64,000 nucleotides of DNA from Enhydrobacter sp. (GTDB taxonomy: Bacteria; Pseudomonadota; Alphaproteobacteria; Reyranellales; Reyranellaceae). The translations under genes were made by a program, and so were the position numbers. Below the pieces are notes generated by a model. It saw only the letters and a list, made by a program, of their open reading frames with translations, was not told the origin of the DNA and did no database searches. Location: assembly GCF_030246845.1 (NCBI RefSeq), contig NZ_CP126889.1, forward strand, positions 4,955,001 through 5,019,000. The letters run 5' to 3'. Shown here in pieces: positions 28,546 to 37,647 of the stretch (the first letter of the stretch is position 1; every line of letters begins with the position of its first letter).

Positions 28546-29445
28546 ATGTCGTCGGAAGACTTCGGCTTCCTGCTGGCACTGCTGCTGAACGGTGTCTCGA
28601 TCGGGCTGATGTATGCCCTGATCGCGCTGGGCTTCGTGCTGGTCTACAAGGCGACCGACGCCATCAATTTCGCCCAGGGCGAGTTCGTGATGATGGCCGG
28701 CCTGATCGCCGCCGCTGTGATGGGGCCCGAGGGCACGTGGCTGATCCTCGCGATCCTGGCGACCCTCGCCATCATGGTCGGCTTCGGCTTCGCGCTCGAG
28801 CGCGTGGTGCTGCGCCCGCTGCTGGGCCGGCCCGTGGTCGCCGTCATTATGGCGACCATCGGCCTCGCCGCCGTGTTGCGCGGGCTGACGCCGATCATCT
28901 TCGGCAGCTCGACAATGGGCGTGCTGCTGCCGATCGGCGACGAACCGATCACCATCGGCCCGGCGAGCCTGCCGCCCATCCAGGTTCTCGGCGCCGCGGT
29001 GGCCGTCCTGTTCTTCGCGGCCTTCGGCTGGTTCTTCAAGAAAAGCCGGATGGGCGTCGCCATGCGCGCCGTCGCCGACAACCAGCAGGTGGCGCAGGCG
29101 ATGGGCATCAACGTCGAGCGCTATTTCGCGATCGCCTGGGCGATGACCGGCGTCGTCTCCGCGCTCGGCGGCATCGTCTGGGGCAGCATGCTGGGTGTCG
29201 ACATCCAGCTCGCCCTGGTCGGGCTGAAGGTCTTTCCGGTAGTGATCCTGGGCGGCCTCGATTCGATCGGCGGCGCGCTGCTCGGCGGCGTGATCGTGGG
29301 CGTCGTCGAAAGCCTCGCCGCCGGCTACCTCGACCCCTATGTCGGCGGCGGTACCAAGGACTTCGCGCCCTACGTGTTGATGATCCTGGTCCTCATGTTC
29401 CGTCCCTACGGCATGTTCGGCCGGCGCCAGATCGAGCGGGTATGA
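28546..29445 (+). CDS. livH: Branched-chain-type ABC transporter permease (LivH-like)
   Basis: This 299-residue inner-membrane permease has about eight hydrophobic helices. LivH hallmarks are NGVSIGLMYALIALGFVLVY, DAINFAQGEFVMM, and the ATPase-contact segment GMGINVERYFAIAWAMTG near residues 180-200, followed by LVGLKVFPVVILGGLDSIGGALLGG. It overlaps livM by ATGA. Confidence 0.93.
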   Translation: MSSEDFGFLLALLLNGVSIGLMYALIALGFVLVYKATDAINFAQGEFVMMAGLIAAAVMGPEGTWLILAILATLAIMVGFGFALERVVLRPLLGRPVVAVIMATIGLAAVLRGLTPIIFGSSTMGVLLPIGDEPITIGPASLPPIQVLGAAVAVLFFAAFGWFFKKSRMGVAMRAVADNQQVAQAMGINVERYFAIAWAMTGVVSALGGIVWGSMLGVDIQLALVGLKVFPVVILGGLDSIGGALLGGVIVGVVESLAAGYLDPYVGGGTKDFAPYVLMILVLMFRPYGMFGRRQIERV

Positions 29446-30515
29446 CGATGTTCCATCGTGAAGCCGGCGTCTTCAAGACCACCTACGCCGCCGACATGGC
29501 GCTGTTCCCGCTGCCGGTCGCCCGATGGACGGTTGCGGCGCTCGCCGTCCTGTTCGTGGCCATCGTGCCGCTGGCGCTGGGCGAGTACTACCTTTCCATC
29601 CTGAACCTGATCTTCATCGCCGTCGTCGGTGCGCTCGGCCTCAACATCCTCGTCGGCTACACCGGCCAGATCTCGATCGGCCACGGCGCATTCATGTCGG
29701 TCGGCGCCTATACCGCGGCCAACCTGGCGGTGAAGCTGGGATTGCCGTTCTGGATCACGCTGCCGGCCGGCGGCCTGATGGCGGCGCTGATCGGCGTCCT
29801 GGTCGGCATCCCGAGCCTGCGCATCAAGGGATTGTATCTCGCCATCGCCACACTCGCCGGCCAGCTCATCATCGAGTGGACGATCAACCACGTCCCGGCG
29901 ATCTCCGGCGGCGCGCAAGCGTCGATCCAGGTGCCCCGCCCGCATCTCCTCGGGTTGACCCTGGACAGTCAGAGCCGGCTTTATTTCTTCCTGCTGTTCT
30001 TCGCCGTCCTGGCGATCGTGGCGACGCTCAACCTAGTGCGCAGCCGGATCGGCCGCGCCTTCGTCGCCGTGCGCGATCAGGACATCGCGGCCGAGATCAT
30101 CGGCATCAACATCTTCCGCTACAAGCTCCTGTCGTTCGCCATTTCGTCCTTCTACGCCGGCGTCTGCGGGGTGCTGTACACTTACTATTTCGGCATCGCC
30201 AACTACGAGCAGTTCCAGCTCATCGTGTCGATCGACTATCTCGCCATGATCATCATCGGCGGGCTGGGGTCGGTTTTGGGCTCGATTTTCGGCGCGATCT
30301 TCGTCACGCTGCTGCCGATCGTCCTGCGTTTGCTGCTCGAGAGCGTTGGCTCGCTGTTCTTCGACGAGTCCGATCTGGCGAACGTCATATCGGGCACGCG
30401 TCTCGCCGTGTTCGGCGCGCTGATCATCTTCTTTCTGATCGTCGAGCCCGAGGGGCTCAACAGGCTGTGGCGGAATATCCGGAGCTATTTCCGGGTCTGG
30501 CCCTTCTCCTACTAG
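29442..30515 (+). CDS. livM: Branched-chain-type ABC transporter permease (LivM-like)
   Basis: This 357-residue permease pairs with LivH. It has NILVGYTGQISIGHGAFMSVGAYTAA, the coupling-helix region RDQDIAAEIIGINIFRYKLLSFAISSFYAGV and IIGGLGSVLGSIFGA. An N-terminal cytoplasmic stretch of about 30 residues precedes the first helix. The start at 29442 overlaps the livH stop. Confidence 0.93.
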   Translation: MTMFHREAGVFKTTYAADMALFPLPVARWTVAALAVLFVAIVPLALGEYYLSILNLIFIAVVGALGLNILVGYTGQISIGHGAFMSVGAYTAANLAVKLGLPFWITLPAGGLMAALIGVLVGIPSLRIKGLYLAIATLAGQLIIEWTINHVPAISGGAQASIQVPRPHLLGLTLDSQSRLYFFLLFFAVLAIVATLNLVRSRIGRAFVAVRDQDIAAEIIGINIFRYKLLSFAISSFYAGVCGVLYTYYFGIANYEQFQLIVSIDYLAMIIIGGLGSVLGSIFGAIFVTLLPIVLRLLLESVGSLFFDESDLANVISGTRLAVFGALIIFFLIVEPEGLNRLWRNIRSYFRVWPFSY

Positions 30516-30548
30516 CGAAGGGCAATGTTCGAGCAAAGGGAGGTCCCC

Positions 30549-31799
30549 ATGCGGAAGTTCGTTAAGAGTTGGCTGGGAGTGGCGGTCGCGTCCGGCGCCT
30601 TGGCGGCCGGCGCTTCCGGCGCGGTGGCCCAGCAGAAGGAGGTCGTGTTCGGGCTGCAGTGCGACCGGACCGGACCGACGGCATTGGTCGGCACGGTGCT
30701 TTGCCCCGGCTATCACGACTACATCGATCTGGTGAACAGCAAGGGTGGCGTCGACGGCTACAAGATCAAGGTCATCGAGGTCGACAACGAGTACAAGGTG
30801 CCGCCGGCGATGGAAGCGCACGAGCGCTTCAAGAAGGAAGGCGAGGTCATCGAAGGCGTGTACGGCACGCCGCAGACCCTGGCCCTGACGAAGAAGCTCG
30901 AGGAGGACAAGATTCCTGGCACGTCGCCGGGCTTCGGCAACGCAGCAGCGGCCGACGGCAAGCGCTTCCCCTATGTCTTCCCGATCGCGGCCAGCTACTG
31001 GTCGCAGGCGGGCGCGGCGATCGAGTTCGTCAAGGAGAAGCTGGGTGGAAACCTCAAGGGCAAGAAGATCGCCTATCTGTTCTACGACAATCCGGCCGGC
31101 AAGGAGCCGCTGCCGATCCTCAACGAGCTCGCCAAGGAGGAGGGCTTCGAGCTCAGGACCTTCGCGGTGCCGGCGCCCGGCATCGAGATGGGGGCCCAGA
31201 TCCTCGACATCACCAGCCGCTACAAGCCCGACTTCGTGGTCGCCCACCTGTTCGGACGCTCGCCGTCGGTCTCGATCAAGGAGCTGAAGGGCAAGGGCTA
31301 TCCACTGAGCAAGGTCGTTTCCTTCGTCTGGGGTAGCGCCGAGCCCGACATCATCGCCGCCGGCGGATATGCCGTTGCCCAAGGCTACAACACCCTGCAG
31401 TTCGCCGGCGTCGGCAAGGACTTCCCGGTGCTGAAGGACATCGTCGCCATGTACAAGGCGGAGGGCAAATCTCCACCGAAGGAGATGGACTCGACCGTCT
31501 ACTACAATCGCGGCGTCATGACCGCAGCGGTCCACGTCGAGGCGCTGCGCAATGCCCTCAAGGCCACGGGCGGAAAGAAGCCCACAGGCGAAGATCTCCG
31601 CAAGGGCCTGGAGCACATCAAGGACTTCACGCTCGGCGGGCTGGTGCCGCCACTGACCATCACGCCGACCGACCATGAAGGTGGCGGCTGGTGCTCGGTC
31701 TGGACGGTCAAGGGCGACAAGCTCGTCAAGACCAAGGACTGGTACCAGGGCTTCCGCAAGGTGGTCGAGAAGCAGATCGCGGCCGACGCCAAGTCCTGA
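30549..31799 (+). CDS. Periplasmic substrate-binding protein of the branched-chain-type importer
   Basis: This 416-residue protein has a Sec signal peptide (MRKFVKSWLGVAVASGALAAG, cleavage probably after SGAVA). It then has a type I periplasmic binding fold of the LivK/amide family: GLQCDRTGPTALVG, GVYGTPQTLALTKKLEEDKIPG and a conserved hinge. ATG 30549 follows AAAGGGAGG. GC-rich hairpin sequence follows the stop. The ligand is unknown, though the embedded ligase points to a carboxylate. Confidence 0.93.
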   Translation: MRKFVKSWLGVAVASGALAAGASGAVAQQKEVVFGLQCDRTGPTALVGTVLCPGYHDYIDLVNSKGGVDGYKIKVIEVDNEYKVPPAMEAHERFKKEGEVIEGVYGTPQTLALTKKLEEDKIPGTSPGFGNAAAADGKRFPYVFPIAASYWSQAGAAIEFVKEKLGGNLKGKKIAYLFYDNPAGKEPLPILNELAKEEGFELRTFAVPAPGIEMGAQILDITSRYKPDFVVAHLFGRSPSVSIKELKGKGYPLSKVVSFVWGSAEPDIIAAGGYAVAQGYNTLQFAGVGKDFPVLKDIVAMYKAEGKSPPKEMDSTVYYNRGVMTAAVHVEALRNALKATGGKKPTGEDLRKGLEHIKDFTLGGLVPPLTITPTDHEGGGWCSVWTVKGDKLVKTKDWYQGFRKVVEKQIAADAKS

Positions 31800-31813
31800 C
31801 ACACCGAAGGAGT

Positions 31814-31836
31814 GGGCGGCGGGACGACCGCCGCCC
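31814..31836 (+). promoter_or_regulatory. Intercistronic hairpin between the binding-protein gene and livF
   Basis: A perfect 9-base stem, GGGCGGCGG/CCGCCGCCC, surrounds a GACGA loop, with no U-tract after it. It sits 14 bases after the binding-protein stop and 9 bases before the livF start. It probably stabilises the upstream message or partly limits downstream expression, giving excess binding protein. The role is inference. Confidence 0.6.
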
Positions 31837-31845
31837 AGCGTTCGC

Positions 31846-32637
31846 ATGCTGTCGATCAACAATATCGAGGTCGTCTACGACCGCGTCATCCTCGTCCTGA
31901 AGGGCGTGTCGATCGACGTGCATGACGGCGCCATCACGACGCTGCTGGGCGCCAACGGCGCCGGCAAGACGACGACCCTGAAGGCGATCTCCGGGGTCCT
32001 GCGCAGCGAGCGCGGCGAGGTCACCAAGGGGACGATCCATCTCGGCGACCGCCGCATCGACGGCATGCGGGCGAACGAGGTGACGCGGCTCGGCCTCGTG
32101 CAGGTCTTCGAGGGCCGGCGTGTCTTCGAGCACCTGACGGCCGAGGAGAACCTGATTGCGGGAGGCCATCTCCAGGGCGGCGCCTCCCTCAGGCAGGGCA
32201 TCGACATGGTCTTCACCTACTTCCCTCGCCTGCGCGAGCGGCGGGGCCAGCAGGCCGGCTACCTCTCGGGCGGGGAGCAGCAGATGCTGGCCATCGGGCG
32301 GGCGCTGATGAGCCGGCCCCGCGTCGTGCTGCTGGACGAGCCGTCACTGGGGCTGGCCCCGCGGCTCGTCGAGGAAATCTTCGGCATCGTCGGTCGGCTG
32401 GTGAGGCAGGAGAAGCTGTCGGTGCTGCTGGTCGAGCAGAATGCCGCCATGGCGCTCGCCGTGGCCGAGCATGGCTATGTCATGGAGAACGGCCGGATCG
32501 TGCTCGAAGGGCCGGCGGCCAAGCTGCGCGACAATTCCGACATCAAGGAGTTCTATCTCGGCCTCAACGAGGGCGGGACGCGCAAGTCCTACCACGACAC
32601 CAAGCACTACAAGCGGCGCAAACGCTGGCTGCATTGA
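31846..32637 (+). CDS. livF: Branched-chain-type ABC transporter ATPase (LivF-like)
   Basis: This 263-residue ATPase has Walker A GANGAGKTT, signature YLSGGEQQMLAIGRAL, Walker B VVLLDEPSLGLAP and the LivF-type VEQNAAMAL. A C-terminal tail rich in His, Lys and Arg (SYHDTKHYKRRKRWLH) extends beyond the usual end near residue 240. The second ATPase completes the five-component importer. Confidence 0.93.
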   Translation: MLSINNIEVVYDRVILVLKGVSIDVHDGAITTLLGANGAGKTTTLKAISGVLRSERGEVTKGTIHLGDRRIDGMRANEVTRLGLVQVFEGRRVFEHLTAEENLIAGGHLQGGASLRQGIDMVFTYFPRLRERRGQQAGYLSGGEQQMLAIGRALMSRPRVVLLDEPSLGLAPRLVEEIFGIVGRLVRQEKLSVLLVEQNAAMALAVAEHGYVMENGRIVLEGPAAKLRDNSDIKEFYLGLNEGGTRKSYHDTKHYKRRKRWLH

Positions 32638-32738
32638 GTGGACGGGCGCCTAAACCACTGAGTCCTCTGTGGCTTTTGCAGCGGGACCGTTTCTTGTCGG
32701 CATTGACGAAAAGACCTCCAATCCACATCTTGTAGGAC

Positions 32739-33071
32739 ATGAGCGAGACCCCTTTTTCGGTTACCGAGAACGCCGCCAGGCGCATCGCGTTCCTGGCCTC
32801 CCAGGAAACCAGGCCCGTGATGATGCGGGTGGCAGTGCTGGGCGGCGGCTGCTCGGGCTTCCAGTACAATTTCTCGTTCGAGGAGCAGCGCAACGACGAT
32901 GACCTGCTCATCGAGCGCAACGGCGCCGCTGTGCTGGTCGACAGCACGTCGCTCGAGCTGCTGAAGGGCAGCGAGCTCGACTATGTCGAGGAGATGGTCG
33001 GCTCGTCCTTCCAGGTGAAGAACCCGAACGCCACCTCCTCCTGCGGCTGCGGCAACTCCTTCAGCGTATGA
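32739..33071 (+). CDS. erpA: Iron-sulfur cluster insertion protein, HesB/IscA family
   Basis: This 110-residue A-type carrier delivers Fe-S clusters to target apoproteins. The three ligand cysteines are in GGGCSGFQY and SSCGCGNSF. The start MSETPFSVTENAARRI is typical of ErpA-like members, and the adjacent xth gene is a common alphaproteobacterial arrangement. The cox and Rieske enzymes in the window are possible clients, but only by inference. Confidence 0.92.
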   Translation: MSETPFSVTENAARRIAFLASQETRPVMMRVAVLGGGCSGFQYNFSFEEQRNDDDLLIERNGAAVLVDSTSLELLKGSELDYVEEMVGSSFQVKNPNATSSCGCGNSFSV

Positions 33072-33081
33072 TCGTGCCGCG

Positions 33082-33867
33082 ATGAAGGTCGCGACATGGA
33101 ACGTCAACTCGATCCGCAAGCGGACGGGGAACCTTGTGGCCTGGCTGCAAAAGGCCAGGCCTGACGTCGTTGTCCTGCAGGAGATCAAGGCCCAGGAGGC
33201 GCAGTTTCCCCGGCTCGAGGTCGAGGCGGCCGGCTACAAGGTCGAGATCGTGGGCCAGAAGGGCTTCAACGGGGTGGCCCTGCTCTCGCTGCATCCGGTC
33301 GAGATCACGGCCCGCAGCCTGCCCGATGCCGAGACCGACGAGCAGGCCCGCTATATCGAAGGCAGGATACAGACAGCCAGGGGGCCCTTGACTGTGGGCG
33401 GTCTGTACCTGCCCAACGGCAACCCGATCCACACCGACAAGTTCGCCTACAAGATCGCCTGGATGGACCGCCTCGCCAAGCGGGCGCGCGCCCTGCTGGC
33501 GCAGGAGGAGATGTTCGTGCTGGGCGGCGACTACAACGTCTGCCCGACGGACGCCGATGTCTTCAGTCCCGCCGCCTTCGCGAACGACGCCCTCTGCCAG
33601 CCGCAGTCGCGGCAGGCCTTGCGCGCCCTCCTCTACCTCGGCCTGACCGACGCGGTCCGGGCCTTCCATGTCGAAGGCCCGCAATACACCTATTGGGACT
33701 ACCAGGCAGGCGCCTGGCAGAAAGACAACGGCCTCAGGATCGACCACCTGCTCCTCTCGCCTAAGGCCGCCGACCGCCTCGCCGCTGTGGGCATCGACAA
33801 GGAGGAGCGCAGCCGGCCGGAGCCCTCCGATCACGTGCCGGTCTGGTGCGAGCTCGACATCGGCTGA
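33082..33867 (+). CDS. xth: Exodeoxyribonuclease III / AP endonuclease
   Basis: This 261-residue base-excision repair nuclease cleaves DNA at abasic sites and trims 3' ends. Catalytic motifs of the EEP fold are present: ATWNVNSIRKR, LQEIKAQE with the metal Glu, LGGDYNVCP with Asp and Asn, and DHVPVW with the terminal His. It starts 10 bases after erpA. Confidence 0.95.
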   Translation: MKVATWNVNSIRKRTGNLVAWLQKARPDVVVLQEIKAQEAQFPRLEVEAAGYKVEIVGQKGFNGVALLSLHPVEITARSLPDAETDEQARYIEGRIQTARGPLTVGGLYLPNGNPIHTDKFAYKIAWMDRLAKRARALLAQEEMFVLGGDYNVCPTDADVFSPAAFANDALCQPQSRQALRALLYLGLTDAVRAFHVEGPQYTYWDYQAGAWQKDNGLRIDHLLLSPKAADRLAAVGIDKEERSRPEPSDHVPVWCELDIG

Positions 33868-33870
33868 CGG

Positions 33871-34638
33871 CTATTCGGCGCCGGATCCGATCACGCCGCC
33901 GTCAGCGATGATGCATTGGCCGCAGATGAAGGCGGCCGCCTTCGACGCCAGGAAGACCGCTACGCCGCCGATATCGTCGGGCTGGCCGATCCGCTTCAGC
34001 GCCGCCTTGTTCTCCTGGGCGCTCCGGATCTGCGGATTGTCCCACAGGGCCTTGGCGAAGTCGGTCTGGATCAGCCCCGGCGCGATCGCGTTGACCCGGA
34101 TGTTGTGCCGGCCCCACTCCATGGCGAGCGACTTCACGAGCGACAGGTCGGCGGCCTTGCTCATGTTGTAGGCCGCGATATGCGCCGAGCCGACGAGCGC
34201 GCCGATCGACGAGACGATGATGAAGGCCCCGTCCCTGCGTTCCGCCATCTCCGGCCCGACCATGTTCATCAGCCAGAGGTTGGACATGACGTTGTTCATC
34301 ATGATCTTCTGGAACACGTCCTCCTTCAGACCCGTGAGCGGCCCGAAATAGGGATTGGTCGCCGCATTGCAGACCATGATGTCGATCTTGCCGTAGGTCT
34401 TGCGCGCCGTGGTGACGAGGTTCTCGAGCTGCCCCCTGTCGGAAATGCTGGCCGCGACCGCGGTCGCCTCGCCGCCGCCCGCCTCGATGGCCTTCACGAC
34501 CTCCTCGCAGGCCGGCAGCTTGCGGCTCGAGACCACGACCCTGGCGCCGTGGGCGGCCATCTGCTCGCAGATCGACCGGCCGATGCCGCGGCTGCCGCCG
34601 GTCACCACGGCCACCTTCCCCGAAAGGTCGAACATCAT
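33871..34638 (-). CDS. Short-chain dehydrogenase/reductase
   Basis: This 255-residue SDR has TGGSRGIG at residues 13-20, CNAATNPYFGPL near 90, a catalytic Ser at 143/144, Tyr157 and Lys161. The NPYFGP and ALWDNPQIRSAQENKAALKRIGQP stretches resemble the DHRS4-like branch. The substrate is unknown. It is convergent with xth, with a 3-base gap, and sits last in a run of minus-strand genes. Confidence 0.9.
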   Translation of the reverse strand: MMFDLSGKVAVVTGGSRGIGRSICEQMAAHGARVVVSSRKLPACEEVVKAIEAGGGEATAVAASISDRGQLENLVTTARKTYGKIDIMVCNAATNPYFGPLTGLKEDVFQKIMMNNVMSNLWLMNMVGPEMAERRDGAFIIVSSIGALVGSAHIAAYNMSKAADLSLVKSLAMEWGRHNIRVNAIAPGLIQTDFAKALWDNPQIRSAQENKAALKRIGQPDDIGGVAVFLASKAAAFICGQCIIADGGVIGSGAE

Positions 34639-34669
34639 CAGCTCATCTCCTCGATTGTGCGCGGCGACC

Positions 34670-35926
34670 TTAACGGCGGGCCAACAGCGCGATCAACTCC
34701 AGATGGGCCGACCACAGGAACTGGTCGATCGGCAGCAATTTCTCCAGCCGGTATCCGCCGTTCTGCAACCTGCGGGCATCGCGCGCGAAGCTGCCCGGAT
34801 CGCAAGAAGCATAGACGAGGCGCGGCACGCGCGATGCAGCGAGCTCGGCGACTTGCGCCGCCGCGCCGGCGCGCGGCGGATCGAGCAGCACGGCATCGAA
34901 AGCCTCGAGCTCCCTCGGCGTCAGGGGATTGCGGAACAGGTCCCGCCGTTCGGCCGCCACACGATGGCCGCCGATCCGGCGCGCCGCGGTGTTCACGGCC
35001 GCCACGCTGGCCCGGTCGCTCTCGAACAGGGAAAGCCGGCGGAGCCGGCCCAGCGACAGCGAGCCCACGCCGGCAAAGAGATCGGCGAGCCGCGGCGCGT
35101 CGCCGGACCAGTCGGCCACCGCCGCCCGCATCGTCCGTTCACCGCGCTTGGTCGCCTGCAGAAAGGCGCCCGGCGGCGGCTCGACCGTGACATCGCCCAG
35201 GGCAATCAGCGGCCGGCGGCGGATCACGACGGGTTCGGCGCTCGCTCGGTCGCCCCAGCTCAGCCGCGCGAGATCCGCACGTTCGGCGAGTTCCACCAGG
35301 ATCTGACGTCGGTCGATGGACAGGTCGAGCCGCTTGTGCGGGCGGATCAAAACGTCGAGGCCGGTGTCCACCTCGTTCACGACCGCGTCGGCGGTGGCGC
35401 CATCGGGAAGAATCTCGGCCAATGTCGCCCGCAACGGCCCGAGCAGCGTGTTGAGCGGCAGCCGCGCGACGACGCAGGTGCCGACATCGACGACACGGGG
35501 ACTCGCCCGCTCATGGAAACCTGCCAGCAGGCGCCGCCCCTGGCGTCGCGCCACGAAGTCCACGCGCCGTCGTTCGCCGGGCACGCCCACCATCGCCGGC
35601 TCGAAAGGCGGCGCCTCGACTCCGCGCTGCTTCAGCGCACCTTCGATCAGGCCCACCTTCCAGGCGGTGTAGGCATCGCGGCGCCAATGCTGCAGGGCGC
35701 ACCCGCCGCATACCGTGAAATGCGCGCAAGGCGGCGTCTCGCGGTGCCGCGAAGGTGACAGCACATCGACCGGCCGCGCGGCGATGCCCTCGCCACGCCG
35801 GCCGAGCGGCTCGGCCTCGACGGTCTCGCCCGGCAGAGTGAACGGCACGAAATAGCGACTGCCCCCATCCTCGGCGATTCCGTCGCCCCGCGCGCCCATC
35901 TCGAGGATATCGAGCGTGATCGTCAC
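34670..35926 (-). CDS. TrmA/RlmD-family RNA (uracil-5-)-methyltransferase
   Basis: This 418-residue SAM-dependent methyltransferase has an N-terminal TRAM-like segment. [4Fe-4S] ligand cysteines are Cys67, Cys73 and Cys76 in PPCAHFTVCGGC, with a further Cys in DVGTCVVAR. LFAGVGSLSLG is the SAM site, LLDPPRAG follows, and the catalytic motif is YASCDPGSFARD. It methylates a uridine in 23S rRNA or tRNA. The exact position modified (RlmD, RlmC or TrmA) cannot be told from sequence alone. Confidence 0.9.
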   Translation of the reverse strand: MTITLDILEMGARGDGIAEDGGSRYFVPFTLPGETVEAEPLGRRGEGIAARPVDVLSPSRHRETPPCAHFTVCGGCALQHWRRDAYTAWKVGLIEGALKQRGVEAPPFEPAMVGVPGERRRVDFVARRQGRRLLAGFHERASPRVVDVGTCVVARLPLNTLLGPLRATLAEILPDGATADAVVNEVDTGLDVLIRPHKRLDLSIDRRQILVELAERADLARLSWGDRASAEPVVIRRRPLIALGDVTVEPPPGAFLQATKRGERTMRAAVADWSGDAPRLADLFAGVGSLSLGRLRRLSLFESDRASVAAVNTAARRIGGHRVAAERRDLFRNPLTPRELEAFDAVLLDPPRAGAAAQVAELAASRVPRLVYASCDPGSFARDARRLQNGGYRLEKLLPIDQFLWSAHLELIALLARR

Positions 35927-35938
35927 GCTCCCGCACTC

Positions 35939-36940
35939 CTACCCCAGCCAGCTCTTGGCCGGCCGCAGCTCGCCCACCAGCAGGCCGACCACGTTCCTGA
36001 CCGGCGGATGCAGGAGCTCGTCCTTCTGCTGTGGCGGCAGAACACCGAGGTGGCCCAGCAGAGTTGCCATCGCGACCTCCGATGCGCGCGCCGCGCCATC
36101 CCACATCTTCAGGGCGACCCCCAGTCCCAGCCCGGGCAGCATGCCGCAGAACACGCCTTCGGCGCCGGTCTTGACCTGTGCCACGCCCGGCAGTGCGCCG
36201 TTGATGCGTGTGCAGAACCGGCCGGTGCCGGCCACCATGAAGGGCTCGGCATTCATGGCGGCGCGAATCCGGCTCGCCGCCTCGGCCCGCTTGCTCGAAA
36301 GCCGCGATGGATCGGCCATGCTCGCCATCGCCTGGGCCAGCCGCCGCAGCGGCGTCGCCAGAGTCGGGATGCCGCAGCCGTCGGTGCCGTAGGCAAAGCC
36401 ATCGGCGTCGACGCCGCAGAGGTCGGTCATCACCTCGCGCAGCCGCCGCTGCACCGGATGATCGTACCTGATATAGCCGCGTGTCGGCTCGCCGTAGGCC
36501 ACCGCCGTCGTCAGAAAGCCGCTGTGCTTGCCCGAGCAGTTGTTGAAGGCAGCCGTGGCCATCGCTCCCGCCCGTGCCAGCGCCTCGATGGTGGCCTGCA
36601 GCCGCGGCGGATGGGTGCCGCATTCGAGGTCCGCTTCGCTTAGTCCCACCTTGCCGAGCCAGGCCCGCACCGTCTCGACATGGCGCGGCTCGCCGCTGTG
36701 CGAGGCGCAGGCGAGCGCAATATGCTCGTTGCCGAGGCCGAACCGCTCGATCGCGCCGCTTTCGACGAAAGCCATCGCCTGGATCGGCTTGTTGGCCGAC
36801 CGCGGCAGGATGGCGGCATCGATGTCGCCCCACGAGGCTACGACCGTGCCGTCGGCTTTCAGGACGGCCGCGATGCCTTCGTGCCGGCTTTCGACCACCG
36901 GACCGCGCGTGACCTCGATGACGACAGGACCGCCGCTCAT
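35939..36940 (-). CDS. Asparaginase II family protein (Rhizobium etli thermolabile type)
   Basis: ATG 36940 gives 333 residues. The blocks VVASWGDIDAAILPRSANKPIQAM, LACASHSGEPRHVETVRAWL, ECGTHPP and NNCSGKHSGFL identify the AsnA-II family, which is unrelated to the E. coli enzymes. It hydrolyses asparagine to aspartate and ammonia in the cytoplasm. Its start overlaps the phosphatase stop by ATGA, and the RNA methyltransferase starts 12 bases later. Confidence 0.9.
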   Translation of the reverse strand: MSGGPVVIEVTRGPVVESRHEGIAAVLKADGTVVASWGDIDAAILPRSANKPIQAMAFVESGAIERFGLGNEHIALACASHSGEPRHVETVRAWLGKVGLSEADLECGTHPPRLQATIEALARAGAMATAAFNNCSGKHSGFLTTAVAYGEPTRGYIRYDHPVQRRLREVMTDLCGVDADGFAYGTDGCGIPTLATPLRRLAQAMASMADPSRLSSKRAEAASRIRAAMNAEPFMVAGTGRFCTRINGALPGVAQVKTGAEGVFCGMLPGLGLGVALKMWDGAARASEVAMATLLGHLGVLPPQQKDELLHPPVRNVVGLLVGELRPAKSWLG

Positions 36941-37644
36941 GGCGCCCGTTCCAGCTTGACGATCGTGACATTGTCCTGGTGCGGGACGCCGGCCGCCAGC
37001 ACCGCGGCAATCAGCTCCTGCACCGGCCGCGACGCCTGCGCGGCAAGGGCATCGTCGTCGATGCTGTGGACGCCGTCGCTGCACAGCAGGAGCCGGCTGT
37101 CACGGTCGAGACGTCGGCTGCCTTCGTCGATCAGCTTGAGCGGTTGGCCCATGACGGCCTCGCGCAGCGTATGGCGGCCGGGATGGGCGGCGGCCTCCTC
37201 GGCTGTCAACATGCCGCGCGCCTGCAGCGCGTCGATCTGCGGCGCCATCGAATGGTCGGCATTCAGCCGCTCCAGCGCCCTGCCCGAGACGATGTAGAAC
37301 GGCGAATCGCCGACGCTGATCCAGCGAACTTCGTCGCCGGCCACGAGGGCGGCGACGACGGTGGAGCCCATGCCGTCGAGATCGGGCCGGCCCTTGCCGC
37401 CCTCCAGCACGGCTGCATTCGCAACCTGCAGGGCGTCGGCCAGCGAACGCTGCTGCTCGATCGCCTGCACCATTGCCTCGACCACCAGTTTCGAGGCCGT
37501 CGCGCCGCCCGCGTGCCCGCCCATCCCGTCGGCGACCACCGCCAGCAGCGATCCGTCGGCAAGCGGGCGCATCGCCCAGCTATCCTCCTGATACGGGCGG
37601 CCGCCGCGATGTTGGCCCCCTTCGCCGCGCCAGCGCCAGCTCAT
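36937..37644 (-). CDS. PP2C-family serine/threonine phosphatase
   Basis: This 235-residue protein contains the PP2C metal-centre motifs: GGRPYQEDSW, VADGMGGHAGG, MGSTVVAALV, LLCSDGVHSIDD and a final DNVTIVKL. It dephosphorylates protein Ser/Thr residues with Mn/Mg. No Hanks-type kinase or FHA gene lies next to it. It starts 3 bases after the P450 stop and overlaps the asparaginase gene, so all three are probably one transcript. Confidence 0.92.
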   Translation of the reverse strand: MSWRWRGEGGQHRGGRPYQEDSWAMRPLADGSLLAVVADGMGGHAGGATASKLVVEAMVQAIEQQRSLADALQVANAAVLEGGKGRPDLDGMGSTVVAALVAGDEVRWISVGDSPFYIVSGRALERLNADHSMAPQIDALQARGMLTAEEAAAHPGRHTLREAVMGQPLKLIDEGSRRLDRDSRLLLCSDGVHSIDDDALAAQASRPVQELIAAVLAAGVPHQDNVTIVKLERAP

Positions 37645-37647
37645 GCC

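Noticed and set aside
32650-32685. A terminator after livF (CCACTGAG/CTCTGTGG followed by CTTTTG)
   Set aside because: The stem has a mismatch and only a 2-base loop, too poor to call.
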